From: an uncultured Porphyromonadaceae bacterium
GTDB lineage: Bacteria; Bacteroidota; Bacteroidia; Bacteroidales; Paludibacteraceae
Assembly (NCBI GenBank): GCA_949285425.1
Contig: CASEAJ010000125.1
Location: 51,624 to 115,623 of the forward strand
DNA length: 64,000 bases
Direction of reading: 5' to 3'
The position numbers and the translations under genes are program-made. Within the stretch, counting starts at the first letter, position 1. The number at the start of each line of letters is the position of its first letter. A model generated the notes under the pieces. The model saw only the letters and a list, made by a program, of their open reading frames with translations, was not told where the DNA came from and did not search any database. Shown in pieces: positions 9,651 through 17,376 of the stretch.

Positions 9651-10481
9651 TTATTCCTCAAATTCGACTCCCTCTTTCAGCGTGTCGAGCAGGTTGCGGA
9701 ACACTTCGGTGCCCTTTTCCTGCGTCAGCGGTTTCCAGCGGTTGATCAGTTCACATTTCAGCACGAGTGCCAGTACCCGTTCCACGGAGAAGTAGTTGAA
9801 GAACGTGTGTTCTTCCAACCATTTCCATCGCAGTTCGTCGAGCATTTTTTCGCGTGTCAGCAGGTTCGGCTCTTCGGCTATGTTCAGCAGCGTGTCCAGT
9901 TCGTCGAACATTCCGGCCAGTCCGAAATCGCGCGCATTGCTTTTGCGCAGGTTTTGCGCTATCTCGTTGTTGCCGATGATAAAGCGTTGCGGGTCGAGTC
10001 CGTGCTTGCGGCAGGCAATGGCCGACAGCAGGTTGTTGGCGTTGAGGTTGAACTCGAACCAGTCGTGCAGAAAGCGGTTCTCGCTGTGCATGGCGTATTC
10101 ATAATAGAGCCCCGCCAGATAGTCTTCGTGCGACATGCCGTCGAACGAGAAATTCTCGTCTTTATATGCGGCGTAAAATTGTTGCACGTAAGGTAGCAGA
10201 CGTTTGTCTCTGGGGTTTTCCACTTCTTCCATCAGGCCGGTCACTTCTTTCCAGTCATCAGTCTGCAGTGTGCCCAGCGGGTCGAGTGCCGCATCCTTGT
10301 CTTTCAGAAAAAGCAGCAGGTTGCGGTTGTCATATTTTGCGTAAATGAGATGCAGCAGCTCCCGGTCGTTGTCCGCGAGCTGTTCTTCCAGGTCTGTTTT
10401 CAACGTCTCCATGGAAGGAACCGCCTTTGTATCGTCCAACTGAATGTCGGGAAAACCGGCTATAAGATAATAGTACTTCAT
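9651..10481 (-). CDS. DUF2764 family protein, probable V-ATPase subunit C equivalent
   Basis: 276 residues beginning MKYYYLIAGFPDIQLDD, the hallmark start of DUF2764. These proteins occupy the subunit C position in V-ATPase operons of Bacteroidetes and Chlamydiae. The sequence is helical and acidic, ending in a segment rich in hydrophobic and charged residues, with no membrane segment. By position between E and A it probably serves as the socket linking the central stalk D to the K ring (inference). No separate subunit C gene is seen in the operon. Confidence 0.85.
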   Translation of the reverse strand: MKYYYLIAGFPDIQLDDTKAVPSMETLKTDLEEQLADNDRELLHLIYAKYDNRNLLLFLKDKDAALDPLGTLQTDDWKEVTGLMEEVENPRDKRLLPYVQQFYAAYKDENFSFDGMSHEDYLAGLYYEYAMHSENRFLHDWFEFNLNANNLLSAIACRKHGLDPQRFIIGNNEIAQNLRKSNARDFGLAGMFDELDTLLNIAEEPNLLTREKMLDELRWKWLEEHTFFNYFSVERVLALVLKCELINRWKPLTQEKGTEVFRNLLDTLKEGVEFEE

Positions 10482-10718
10482 AAAAGACCCCTTTGAAACG
10501 GTGTGTCATGACAGGCTGTCAGTTGCATCGTTTTCGACATTTGGCTTCGGTCACATACAGCAGTGTGTGCTCTCGGCCTTGGTTTCCATGTCTTGCAGCT
10601 TGCCTGTGCTGGTGCACCTTGTCGGAAAGTGAACCATGGTGCATGTTGACACACCCTCTTTTGGTTACAAATGTTATATATGTCCTGTGCCGGCTTGTAC
10701 CGGCTTGTGCAAGGTGGC

Positions 10719-11309
10719 TTAGAACAGCATTTCCACCAGCTTCGGGCGCAGGAATTCCTTGAAGTAGGCCACGAGTTCTTCTTCTCCGAACGTGATTTTA
10801 TATCCCTTGTCGGTCGAAGTAATGGCGAAGTCGGTTTTGATGCCGTTGGACTGTTCTATTTTCACGCCTTTGTCGAGCAGTGCTTTGGCGTTGGCGGTGA
10901 AATAGGCTGTCAGGGCTTCTGCGTCTTTCGTTTCGATGACCAGCTGGTCGTTTTTTGCCCATTCCGTTACCAGGGTCAGAATGACCTGCTGCATGAATGC
11001 TTTGTCGGCGGTTGCAGCCTTAACCGAGTCGGCCGTGATGGCACCGCACACAAGGTCGGTGATTTCGGTTTTCAAAGCGTTGACCGACTGGCGGGCAAAG
11101 AGCTGAAGTTCGGCCTGGGTGTTCTTGCTCAGTTCTGCAGCTTTGTTGCGGGCGTCGTCCAACAGTTTTTCGGCTTCCGTTTTTGCGTTTGACACTATTT
11201 CTTCGGCTTTTGCCTGTGCGTTGTCAACGATTCTTTTTGCTTCCGCATTGCCTTTTTCAACTCCTTCCTGGTAAATCTTGTCGGTAAGTTCTTGCAATTT
11301 AGTATTCAT
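10719..11309 (-). CDS. ntpE: V-type ATPase subunit E (peripheral stalk)
   Basis: 196-residue peripheral stalk subunit. The N-terminal half is a long Ala/Glu/Lys-rich coiled coil (KGNAEAKRIVDNAQAKAEEI) and the C-terminal half is a mixed alpha/beta head. First gene of the operon, 237 bp before the DUF2764 gene. That gap holds no convincing gene, only a short 10-bp tandem duplication (CCGGCTTGTR, 10690-10709). The partner subunit G/H and the central-stalk subunit F are not found nearby. Confidence 0.88.
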   Translation of the reverse strand: MNTKLQELTDKIYQEGVEKGNAEAKRIVDNAQAKAEEIVSNAKTEAEKLLDDARNKAAELSKNTQAELQLFARQSVNALKTEITDLVCGAITADSVKAATADKAFMQQVILTLVTEWAKNDQLVIETKDAEALTAYFTANAKALLDKGVKIEQSNGIKTDFAITSTDKGYKITFGEEELVAYFKEFLRPKLVEMLF

Positions 11310-11344
11310 AGAAATCTGTTTTTTTGCTGTTTTTTATGCGATAG

Positions 11345-11352
11345 CAAAAGTA
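11345..11352 (-). promoter_or_regulatory. Putative -7 box of the V-ATPase operon
   Basis: Minus strand TACTTTTG matches TAnnTTTG and lies about 36 bp before the ATG of subunit E, giving a leader of roughly 30 nt. The -33 region upstream is A/T-rich without a clear TTTG. Confidence 0.5.
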
Positions 11353-11589
11353 CGTTTTTTTATTTTCCTGCGGATGTAAAGTTAGCCTTTTTTATATGTT
11401 CTTTAGCAGGTTTTCACGTTAGAAAGAGGATGGTCCAAGGCAATTTATGTCCGGTGGGGTAGGGAATCTTTTTTTTGCAGACCTTTGTTCCGCTCCGTTC
11501 GGCCCCTCTTCCGCCACAACTGCAGTTAAAAACAAGCGTTTGGTCGGAGCAGGTATGATGGTTAATTATAGAAATCATCACTCTGTTAT

Positions 11590-11643
11590 CTATTAACTAT
11601 TAACTGTTAACTATTAACTGTTAACTATTAACTGTTAACTGTC
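11590..11643. repeat. Heptamer tandem repeat (TTAACTA/TTAACTG)
   Basis: Seven or so consecutive 7-bp units, alternating CTATTAA and CTGTTAA, followed directly by degenerate units of another heptamer type (GTCACTC ATCACTT GTC). The gap 11310-12069 has no gene. It holds, in order on the plus strand, the V-ATPase promoter, this repeat, the CTATAG array and the terminator of the acyl-CoA ligase gene. Confidence 0.85.
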
Positions 11644-11758
11644 ACTCATCACTTGTCGCCGTCTGTTGTTTTTTGTATTTTTGCATATCCGTTCATGTGC
11701 TTTTTTTTTCGGACGTTTTTCCTTGTGTTTTCCACACTTTCCTGCAAGCGGAACGGGA

Positions 11759-11960
11759 CACTTCCTATAGTATCTTTCCCAACTTCCTATAGTACGTTTT
11801 TTAACACTCATTCTTTTGCTCTTGTTATACCTTGGCTGTCAGTCGGTTATTTGCTTGACAGAGTGATAAAACTAACTATAGCACGTTGGGCAACTACCTA
11901 TAGCACATTGAACAACTAACTATAGGAAGTTGAGTAACTGACTATAGGTGGTTGGATGGT
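11759..11960. repeat. CTATAG palindrome array, 22-bp period (locus 1)
   Basis: CTATAG occurs at 11765, 11787, 11876, 11898, 11920 and 11942. Within the two runs (2 + 4 copies) the spacing is exactly 22 bp, and the two runs are 89 bp apart. The 16-bp spacers vary but keep TT at positions 5-6 in all copies and AA at 11-12 in five of six. The repeated element is thus the palindrome AAC-N3-CTATAG-N3-GTT, separated by 4 bp. The same architecture recurs at 49.5 kb. Confidence 0.85.
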
Positions 11961-12011
11961 TGCCTGCGGATGGCTGTTTGATAATGGCAATTGTGTGTGG
12001 AGTGGGGGGCA

Positions 12012-12048
12012 TGAAAAAAGGCGGTGCATTACGTGATACACCGCCTTG
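12012..12048 (-). terminator. Terminator of the acyl-CoA ligase gene
   Basis: Inverted repeat AAGGCGGTG...CACCGCCTT with a 12-nt loop; on the minus strand the stem is followed by six Ts. It starts about 20 bp after the ligase stop codon. Confidence 0.88.
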
Positions 12049-12069
12049 CAGACAGGGAATGTGAGAGGT

Positions 12070-13743
12070 TTATATAATGTCAATGCCTTGTTCCTTGCAC
12101 AGTTCCAAGGCCATTTCGCGCAGACGGAACTTCTGTATCTTGCCGCTTCCGGTCAGCGGATATTCCTTGACGGTGAATACGTAACGCGGTATTTTGTATC
12201 GGGCTATCTTGTCTTTGCAGAAGTCGCGCACGTCTTGTGTGGTGAATTCATACCCTTCGTGCGGGATGATGAACGCGCCGACATCTTCGCCGTAGCGGGG
12301 AGACTTCACGGCAATTACCTGCACGTCTTTTATGCCCGGCATGGTGTACAGGAAGTCTTCCACTTCTTTGGGCGATATGTTTTCGCCTCCACGGATAATC
12401 ATGTCCTTGATGCGTCCGGTGATGCGGTAGTTGCCGTCAGGGTCTTTCACGCCCAGGTCGCCCGAGTGCAGATAGCCGTTCTTGTCAATGGCTTCGGCCG
12501 TGGCTTCGGGGTTCTTGTAATAGCCCTTCATGACGTTGTAGCCCCTGCTGCACATTTCGCCTTCTACACCTACGGGACATTCTTCGCCGGTGGCTGGGTC
12601 AATGACGGCCACATCGGTGAATTCATATTCCCGTCCCACGGTGGTGCAACGCACTTCAAAGGAGTCGTCAATCCGTGTCTGGGTCATTCCCGGCGATGTT
12701 TCGGTCAGTCCGTACACGCTGGTCACGGCCAGATGCATTTTTTCTTCCACCTGTTTCATGAGTTCGATGGGGCAGGAGGCTCCGGCCATGATGCCGGTGC
12801 GGAGCGAGCTCATGTCGAACATGTCAAACATGGGATGGTTCAGTTCGGCAATGAACATGGTGGGTACACCGTAAAGGGCGGTGCAGCGTTCTTTGTGTAC
12901 GGAAGCCAGCACGAGCAGCGGATCGAATTTTTCGACCATGACTTGGGTGCATCCGTGGGTGAGGCATGCCATGGTGGCAAGCACTACGCCGAAGCAGTGG
13001 AACAGCGGCACGCAGACGCACAGCTTGTCTTTGGTTGAATAGTTCATATGGTAGCCGGTGAGAAAACCGTTGTTTGTTATGTTGTGATGCGTCAGCATGA
13101 CACCTTTGGGGAATCCGGTTGTACCCGATGTGTATTGCATGTTGACTACATCGTGGCAGTCGACACTGTCTTTTATGCGCAGGTATGCATCGTCGGGCTG
13201 GCTGTTGCCGAGCAAAAGCACTTCGGCGGTGTTGTACATGCCGCGATATTTTTCCTGACCTATGTAGACCACGTTTTTCAGTGTGGGGAACAGTTTGCTG
13301 GCGAGATGCCCGCGTTGCGATTCGCGCAGTTCGGGAATGAGCTTGTACACCATGTCCACATAATTGCTTCCGGCCGCTCCGTCGGTGAGGCACAGGGTGT
13401 GCATGTCTGAGTTTTCAATGACAAAGGCCAGTTCGTGGCTTTTGTAGTTGGTGTTGACGGTAATGGCTACGGCACCGAGTTTGGCGCAGGCGTACAGGAA
13501 TGTCAGCCAGTCGGGCACGTTTTGGGCCCAAATGCCGACGTGTGTGCCTTTGCCCACGCCGATGGACATGAGGCCCTTGGCCATGTTGTCTACGCGTTCG
13601 TTGAACTGTTTCCAGGTGAAGCGCAGGTCGCGGTCGGAATAGACAATGTATTCCTGGTCGGGTATTTCCCGTGCCCACTGTTCAAGCCAGTCGCCCAACG
13701 TTTTGTCGGACAGGGCAAGCGGGGCGTTGTTTATGTCGTTCAT
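12070..13743 (-). CDS. AMP-dependent acyl-CoA synthetase/ligase
   Basis: 557-residue member of the ANL superfamily. It activates a carboxylic acid with ATP to an acyl-adenylate and transfers it to CoA. Visible motifs are the P-loop-like [11 protein letters not shown] near residue 190, [12 protein letters not shown], the hinge region [18 protein letters not shown] and the C-terminal lysine motif [10 protein letters not shown]. It most resembles medium/long-chain fatty acyl-CoA ligases, but the acid cannot be fixed from sequence. The gene follows an XRE/cupin regulator by 105 bp on the same strand, a recurring pairing in Bacteroides, suggesting the regulator controls it. Confidence 0.88.
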   Translation of the reverse strand: MNDINNAPLALSDKTLGDWLEQWAREIPDQEYIVYSDRDLRFTWKQFNERVDNMAKGLMSIGVGKGTHVGIWAQNVPDWLTFLYACAKLGAVAITVNTNYKSHELAFVIENSDMHTLCLTDGAAGSNYVDMVYKLIPELRESQRGHLASKLFPTLKNVVYIGQEKYRGMYNTAEVLLLGNSQPDDAYLRIKDSVDCHDVVNMQYTSGTTGFPKGVMLTHHNITNNGFLTGYHMNYSTKDKLCVCVPLFHCFGVVLATMACLTHGCTQVMVEKFDPLLVLASVHKERCTALYGVPTMFIAELNHPMFDMFDMSSLRTGIMAGASCPIELMKQVEEKMHLAVTSVYGLTETSPGMTQTRIDDSFEVRCTTVGREYEFTDVAVIDPATGEECPVGVEGEMCSRGYNVMKGYYKNPEATAEAIDKNGYLHSGDLGVKDPDGNYRITGRIKDMIIRGGENISPKEVEDFLYTMPGIKDVQVIAVKSPRYGEDVGAFIIPHEGYEFTTQDVRDFCKDKIARYKIPRYVFTVKEYPLTGSGKIQKFRLREMALELCKEQGIDII

Positions 13744-13848
13744 TGCTCTTTGTGTTGATAGTTGTTGTTTGTGGTTGGCTGTCTGTCGGGGGGGCAGTCG
13801 GATTGCGCCGTCCCGGGGCCACGGTGGTCGCCCGTTTGTGTGGCCAGA

Positions 13849-14421
13849 CTACATAGGGGTGTACACCACTGCCAGTATTTGAGCCGGCGTTTCATCGAGT
13901 GCTTCCACCAGGTGATCGACAATGGAGTCGTAATAAATGCTGTCGCCGGCATGGAGTATGTGTTCATCTTTCCCGTAATGGACTTTGATAGCTCCCTGCA
14001 ACACATAGATGAACTCTTCTCCTTCGTGCGTGGAAAGTATCGGTTTCTGTTCGCCGGTGGGTTTGATGTTGATGATGAAAGGTTCCATGCTGCGGCCGGC
14101 CTTTTGCGAAGCCAATGCAAAAAAGTCGAGATTGGAATTGGCATCCGACAGTTGGCTTGAAAACGTAGCCGCCTGCAGTGTTTCGTTTTTGTGGTGTACC
14201 ACCGGACCCAACGTCTGGCAGTCATCCAGGAACGTTCCTACGCGTACCCCTAAAGCACGTGCTATTTTGATGAGCGAGCCCAGCGACGGGATGCGTTCGC
14301 TGTTCAGGGCTTTGTCTATTTGTTTTTCTGTCAGTCCGGAACGTTCGGGCAATTCTGACAGCGGAATGTTCTTGTCATTACACAGGGTAATGATTTTCTT
14401 ACCTACAACATTTTGTGCCAT
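13849..14421 (-). CDS. XRE-family regulator with C-terminal cupin domain
   Basis: 190 residues. The N-terminal helix-turn-helix covers about 10-65 (LSELPERSGLTEKQIDKALNSERIPSLGSL). The C-terminal cupin covers about 110-185 and includes EEFIYVLQGAIKVHYG and HAGDSIYYDSIVDHLVEA. Cupin regulators of this type sense a small metabolite; here an acyl or carboxylate ligand is plausible given the downstream ligase (inference). ATG at 14421. A long leader of about 135 nt separates it from a candidate promoter. Confidence 0.88.
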   Translation of the reverse strand: MAQNVVGKKIITLCNDKNIPLSELPERSGLTEKQIDKALNSERIPSLGSLIKIARALGVRVGTFLDDCQTLGPVVHHKNETLQAATFSSQLSDANSNLDFFALASQKAGRSMEPFIINIKPTGEQKPILSTHEGEEFIYVLQGAIKVHYGKDEHILHAGDSIYYDSIVDHLVEALDETPAQILAVVYTPM

Positions 14422-14564
14422 TGTTCTTCTTGTTGTTCACTTGCTTTTGTGCAGAAGTGATATGGTTTGTAATAGTTTTATTTGAAATCGCATTCAATGA
14501 TAAAAAAATGAAATCGGTTTGCTTTGTTTTGTTTGTAAATACAACTAAAGGACCGAATCGGGTG

Positions 14565-14572
14565 CAAAATTA
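14565..14572 (-). promoter_or_regulatory. Putative -7 box for the XRE/cupin-ligase unit
   Basis: Minus strand TAATTTTG matches TAnnTTTG. It lies about 145 bp before the ATG, leaving a leader long enough for extra regulation. Confidence 0.45.
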
Positions 14573-14748
14573 TAATTTTTTCTTTCAAAAAAAGTATTTC
14601 TACTGTAAATAAAGGTGAAATGCTTGAAGAAGTAGTGAAAAAATGGGCGGTGAAGGGGCGGAATGCAAGCGTGTGTGTCAAAATGCATTGTTCGTTTTCT
14701 GACAAGGTGTGTCAGCATGGGTATAAGATGCCAGGGAATGAAAATGAA

Positions 14749-14784
14749 GCTTCAGTCGCGCACAAAATTGTACGTGACTGAAGC
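14749..14784 (-). terminator. Inverted repeat after the S41 protease gene
   Basis: Arms GCTTCAGTC and GACTGAAGC extended inward by partly matching CG-AC/GT-CG pairs around an AAAATT loop (13 of 15 positions pair). On the minus strand it is followed by a T-rich but interrupted run, so it is a likely but not ideal terminator. Confidence 0.6.
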
Positions 14785-14862
14785 CGAATGTCGGAAGCGG
14801 CGCAGCAGATTGCCTTTCTGATGCGCCGGCGTTCAATGGATTGCAGGAGAGTGAGGAGCGTT

Positions 14863-16521
14863 CTATTCTTTGGGTTGCAACAGTTGCCTGTATGCTTCAT
14901 CGGACTGAAGCAGGTCGAGGGCGACTTTCAGATCGTGGTCGTCACGCAGTGAATAGATGATTTCTCCTTTTTGATAATAATACCGTTTCAATATTTCGAT
15001 ACTCAACAAGTCGGCAATATCTTTTTTGTTGTCTTTGATGTTTTGTTCGATGTCGGGAATCAGTTTCTTTTTCAGAGCTTCGATTTCTGTGGCCGCCTGC
15101 TTGTCCAGCCCTTCGAACTTGGCCACTTCGAGCAGTTCGTCGAAGTACTTTTCGGTTTCGGTGGTGTAGGTGAACTTCTTGTCAAGCAGATATTGCGTGA
15201 ATTCGTTGAATGTTTCGTCCGATAAAGTGAATTCTTCGGCCGGTGCGATGCTCGGATGTTTCAATGTGTATTCGGTAGCATAATTGAAATAGTGGTTTTG
15301 CATCAGAATGTAGTAGGCCACGTTCATGGTTTTCTCTTGTGTGGTCAGGGTGTCGGGAGTGATGCCTCCACCATCGCGCACCTTGCGTCCGTTGCGGGTG
15401 CTGAACACGGTAGTCAGGCTGTCGGGCACACGGCCTACACTGCCGTCCTTGTTGCGGTGGCTGTAGTCAATGGCCTGTATGCAGCGTCCGCTGGGGATGT
15501 AGTACTTGGCGGTCGTCACTTTCAGATAACCTCCATAACCTACCGGGCGTATGTTCTGAACCAGTCCTTTGCCGAACGTCCGTTCGCCGACTACAATGCC
15601 CCGGTCAAGGTCCTGTATGGAACCGGCCAGAATTTCCGACGCGGAAGCAGAAGCCCGGTTCACCAGAATGGCCAGTTTCATGTCGGGGAATACCGGTTCG
15701 GTGGGTGTCATGTATGTCCGTTCGGACTGTTTGCCTTTCCCTTTCGTCGTTACGACCTCGGTGCCTTTGGGAACGAAGAATCCTACGATTTTGACCGCTT
15801 CGTCAATCAGGCCGCCTCCGTTGTTGCGCAGGTCAATGATGAGCGAGGTGATGCCTTGTTGCTCAATCATGTTGTTTACGGCGGTTTTCAATTCGCGGGC
15901 TGCCTTGTCGGTGAAGTCGCTGAGCAGGACATATCCGGTGCGGTCGGCTATGACCGTAGAATAAGTGATGGGGTGCATCTGTATCTTTTCACGCAAAAAG
16001 GTCTTTTCAATGGGTTTCTTTTCCCCCGGGCGTTTCAGTTTCAAGTGTATTTTGGTACTGGGCGTCCCTCTGAGCATGGAACTTACTTCGCTAACCGATT
16101 TTCCTTTCGTGCTTTTCCCGTCCACTTCAAGAATGATGTCTCCGGCCTTCAGACCGTTGATTTGGGAAGGCATGCCTTCGTAGGGCTCGGATATGCATAC
16201 GTCTTCTCCGTTTTTTACAATAAGCGAGCCTATCCCGCCGTACTCTCCTTTGGTCATCATGTCTATGTCTTCCGAATCTTCTTCGGGCATGTACACGGTG
16301 TATGGGTCAAGGTTGTGCAGCATGTAGTCGATGCTGTTTCGTGTAAGTTTGTCGTAATTGAGCGTATCGACATAGAACAGGTCCAATTCGCGCATGAGAG
16401 TGTTGAATATATTCAGGTTTTTGTTGATGCGGAATGTGCGGTCGGAACTGCCTTCTGCGTTTCCCGAAAGCGGAAGCAGAAGAAATATAAATATGAAAGG
16501 TATGTAAATATGCTTTTTCAT
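14863..16521 (-). CDS. S41 family C-terminal processing protease (Ctp/Prc-like)
   Basis: Periplasmic serine protease with a signal peptide (MKKHIYIPFIFIFLLLPLSGNAEG). A PDZ domain (about 85-165, GLKAGDIILEVDGK) is followed by the S41 catalytic core. The serine motif NRASASASEILAG lies near residues 290-300 and the catalytic-lysine motif RTFGKGLVQN about 25 residues later. A long C-terminal extension completes about 552 residues. A TTG at 16563 would extend the frame by 14 residues, but the ATG at 16521 gives a clean signal peptide. It is immediately downstream of coaD. Family role: trimming C-termini of periplasmic proteins; the substrate is unknown. Confidence 0.93.
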   Translation of the reverse strand: MKKHIYIPFIFIFLLLPLSGNAEGSSDRTFRINKNLNIFNTLMRELDLFYVDTLNYDKLTRNSIDYMLHNLDPYTVYMPEEDSEDIDMMTKGEYGGIGSLIVKNGEDVCISEPYEGMPSQINGLKAGDIILEVDGKSTKGKSVSEVSSMLRGTPSTKIHLKLKRPGEKKPIEKTFLREKIQMHPITYSTVIADRTGYVLLSDFTDKAARELKTAVNNMIEQQGITSLIIDLRNNGGGLIDEAVKIVGFFVPKGTEVVTTKGKGKQSERTYMTPTEPVFPDMKLAILVNRASASASEILAGSIQDLDRGIVVGERTFGKGLVQNIRPVGYGGYLKVTTAKYYIPSGRCIQAIDYSHRNKDGSVGRVPDSLTTVFSTRNGRKVRDGGGITPDTLTTQEKTMNVAYYILMQNHYFNYATEYTLKHPSIAPAEEFTLSDETFNEFTQYLLDKKFTYTTETEKYFDELLEVAKFEGLDKQAATEIEALKKKLIPDIEQNIKDNKKDIADLLSIEILKRYYYQKGEIIYSLRDDHDLKVALDLLQSDEAYRQLLQPKE

Positions 16522-16579
16522 TGTTTTTGCTGTTAAAATCAAATGTGCAATGTTTGTGTACAAGGAACCCTGTTCTTGC

Positions 16580-17032
16580 TTATAACTTTACTCCCGGTGG
16601 CAGAAACTCGGTAATGTCTTTGCCGTAGGAAATCAGGTCGCGGGCAACGGTAGATGATACGTGCGAGTAGGCCGACTCAGTAAAGAGAATGACGGTCTCA
16701 ATGCCGGCGATGATATGGTTGGTGTCGGCAATGGTGCGTTCGTATTCGAAGTCACTTACGGTGCGCAGTCCTCGCAGAATGAATTTTGCATCGACCGACC
16801 GGGCGAAGTCAACGGTCAGCGAATCGTATTCCATGACTTTTACCCGTGGCTCGTTGGCGAAAGCCTGCTCCACCAAACGGATTCTTTTCTCCACCGAAAA
16901 CAGTGTCTTTTTGGACTGGTTCTTGCCGATGGCAACGATGATTTCATCGAACATGCGCAAACCTCGTACCACCACGCTGTAATGCCCGATGGTAAAAGGA
17001 TCGAATGTCCCTGGAAATATGGCTCGTTTCAT
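16580..17032 (-). CDS. coaD: Phosphopantetheine adenylyltransferase
   Basis: Cytoplasmic enzyme joining ATP and 4'-phosphopantetheine to make dephospho-CoA, the penultimate step of CoA synthesis. The nucleotidyltransferase motif PGTFDPFTIGH spans residues 7-17; ILRGLRTVSDFEYE and TESAYSHVSSTVARDL are also present. The start is taken at ATG 17032. A longer in-frame TTG at 17059 falls inside a -7 box and would precede the transcription start. Length is 150 residues, slightly short of the typical 155-165. The S41 protease gene follows downstream. Confidence 0.95.
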   Translation of the reverse strand: MKRAIFPGTFDPFTIGHYSVVVRGLRMFDEIIVAIGKNQSKKTLFSVEKRIRLVEQAFANEPRVKVMEYDSLTVDFARSVDAKFILRGLRTVSDFEYERTIADTNHIIAGIETVILFTESAYSHVSSTVARDLISYGKDITEFLPPGVKL

Positions 17033-17056
17033 GTTTTTTGTTACTTTTTTACGTGG

Positions 17057-17064
17057 CAAAGATA
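17057..17064 (-). promoter_or_regulatory. Putative -7 box of the coaD-S41 unit
   Basis: Minus strand TATCTTTG matches TAnnTTTG exactly and sits 25 bp before the chosen coaD ATG, giving a short leader. It decides the start codon because the longer frame begins within the box. Confidence 0.6.
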
Positions 17065-17112
17065 ATGCGAACTACAGATAGACACAAATAACAGGTGTGC
17101 AAGTTTGAAAAT

Positions 17113-17137
17113 TTAAGGATAATAAAGATATTTAAGG
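17113..17137 (+). promoter_or_regulatory. Two TTAAGG boxes upstream of the membrane regulator gene
   Basis: TTAAGG at 17113-17118 and 17132-17137, in the 312-bp gap between coaD and the divergent regulator gene. The surrounding bases (AAAATTTAAGGATAA, then TTTAAGGTGG) resemble the operator of the downstream operons, but the boxes are 19 bp apart instead of 11. An AGGTGG/CCACCT inverted repeat (about 17134-17167) overlaps the second box. Possible autoregulatory site; weak. Confidence 0.35.
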
Positions 17138-17344
17138 TGGTCTTGTAAACTGTGTAAAATCCACCTCATAAAGTATAAGGTTGTTATGACGGGAATTTAT
17201 AGGACCCACTTTAGGTTTTTGAAAGTAGTCTTTGGGGAGAAAAGAAAAAGTTTCGTTATCTGTGCGTTGGAAATCTATTGCATTGAAATATAGTCAAATG
17301 TATATAAATGTATGTTTCTTTATATAATATTTAATGGATTGTTG

Positions 17345-17352
17345 TATTTTTG
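17345..17352 (+). promoter_or_regulatory. Putative -7 box of the membrane regulator gene
   Basis: TATTTTTG fits TAnnTTTG, 24 bp before the ATG at 17377. No clear -33 element; the upstream sequence is a long A/T-rich stretch. Confidence 0.5.
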
Positions 17353-17376
17353 CACGTTGTATAAACGTCTTTTGCT

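Larger units (their letters stand above)
14422..14862. other. Intergenic region between S41 protease and XRE/cupin genes
   Basis: 441 bp without a gene. It contains the upstream region of the XRE/cupin gene with one good -7 box, an A/T-rich stretch, and near the left-strand protease stop an inverted repeat. No RNA gene was recognised. Confidence 0.6.

Noticed and set aside
12046..13038. 330-codon plus-strand frame opposite the acyl-CoA ligase
   Set aside because: Antisense shadow; it also runs through the ligase terminator hairpin.
15256..16536. 426-codon plus-strand frame opposite the S41 protease
   Set aside because: Antisense shadow of a gene with all catalytic motifs intact.
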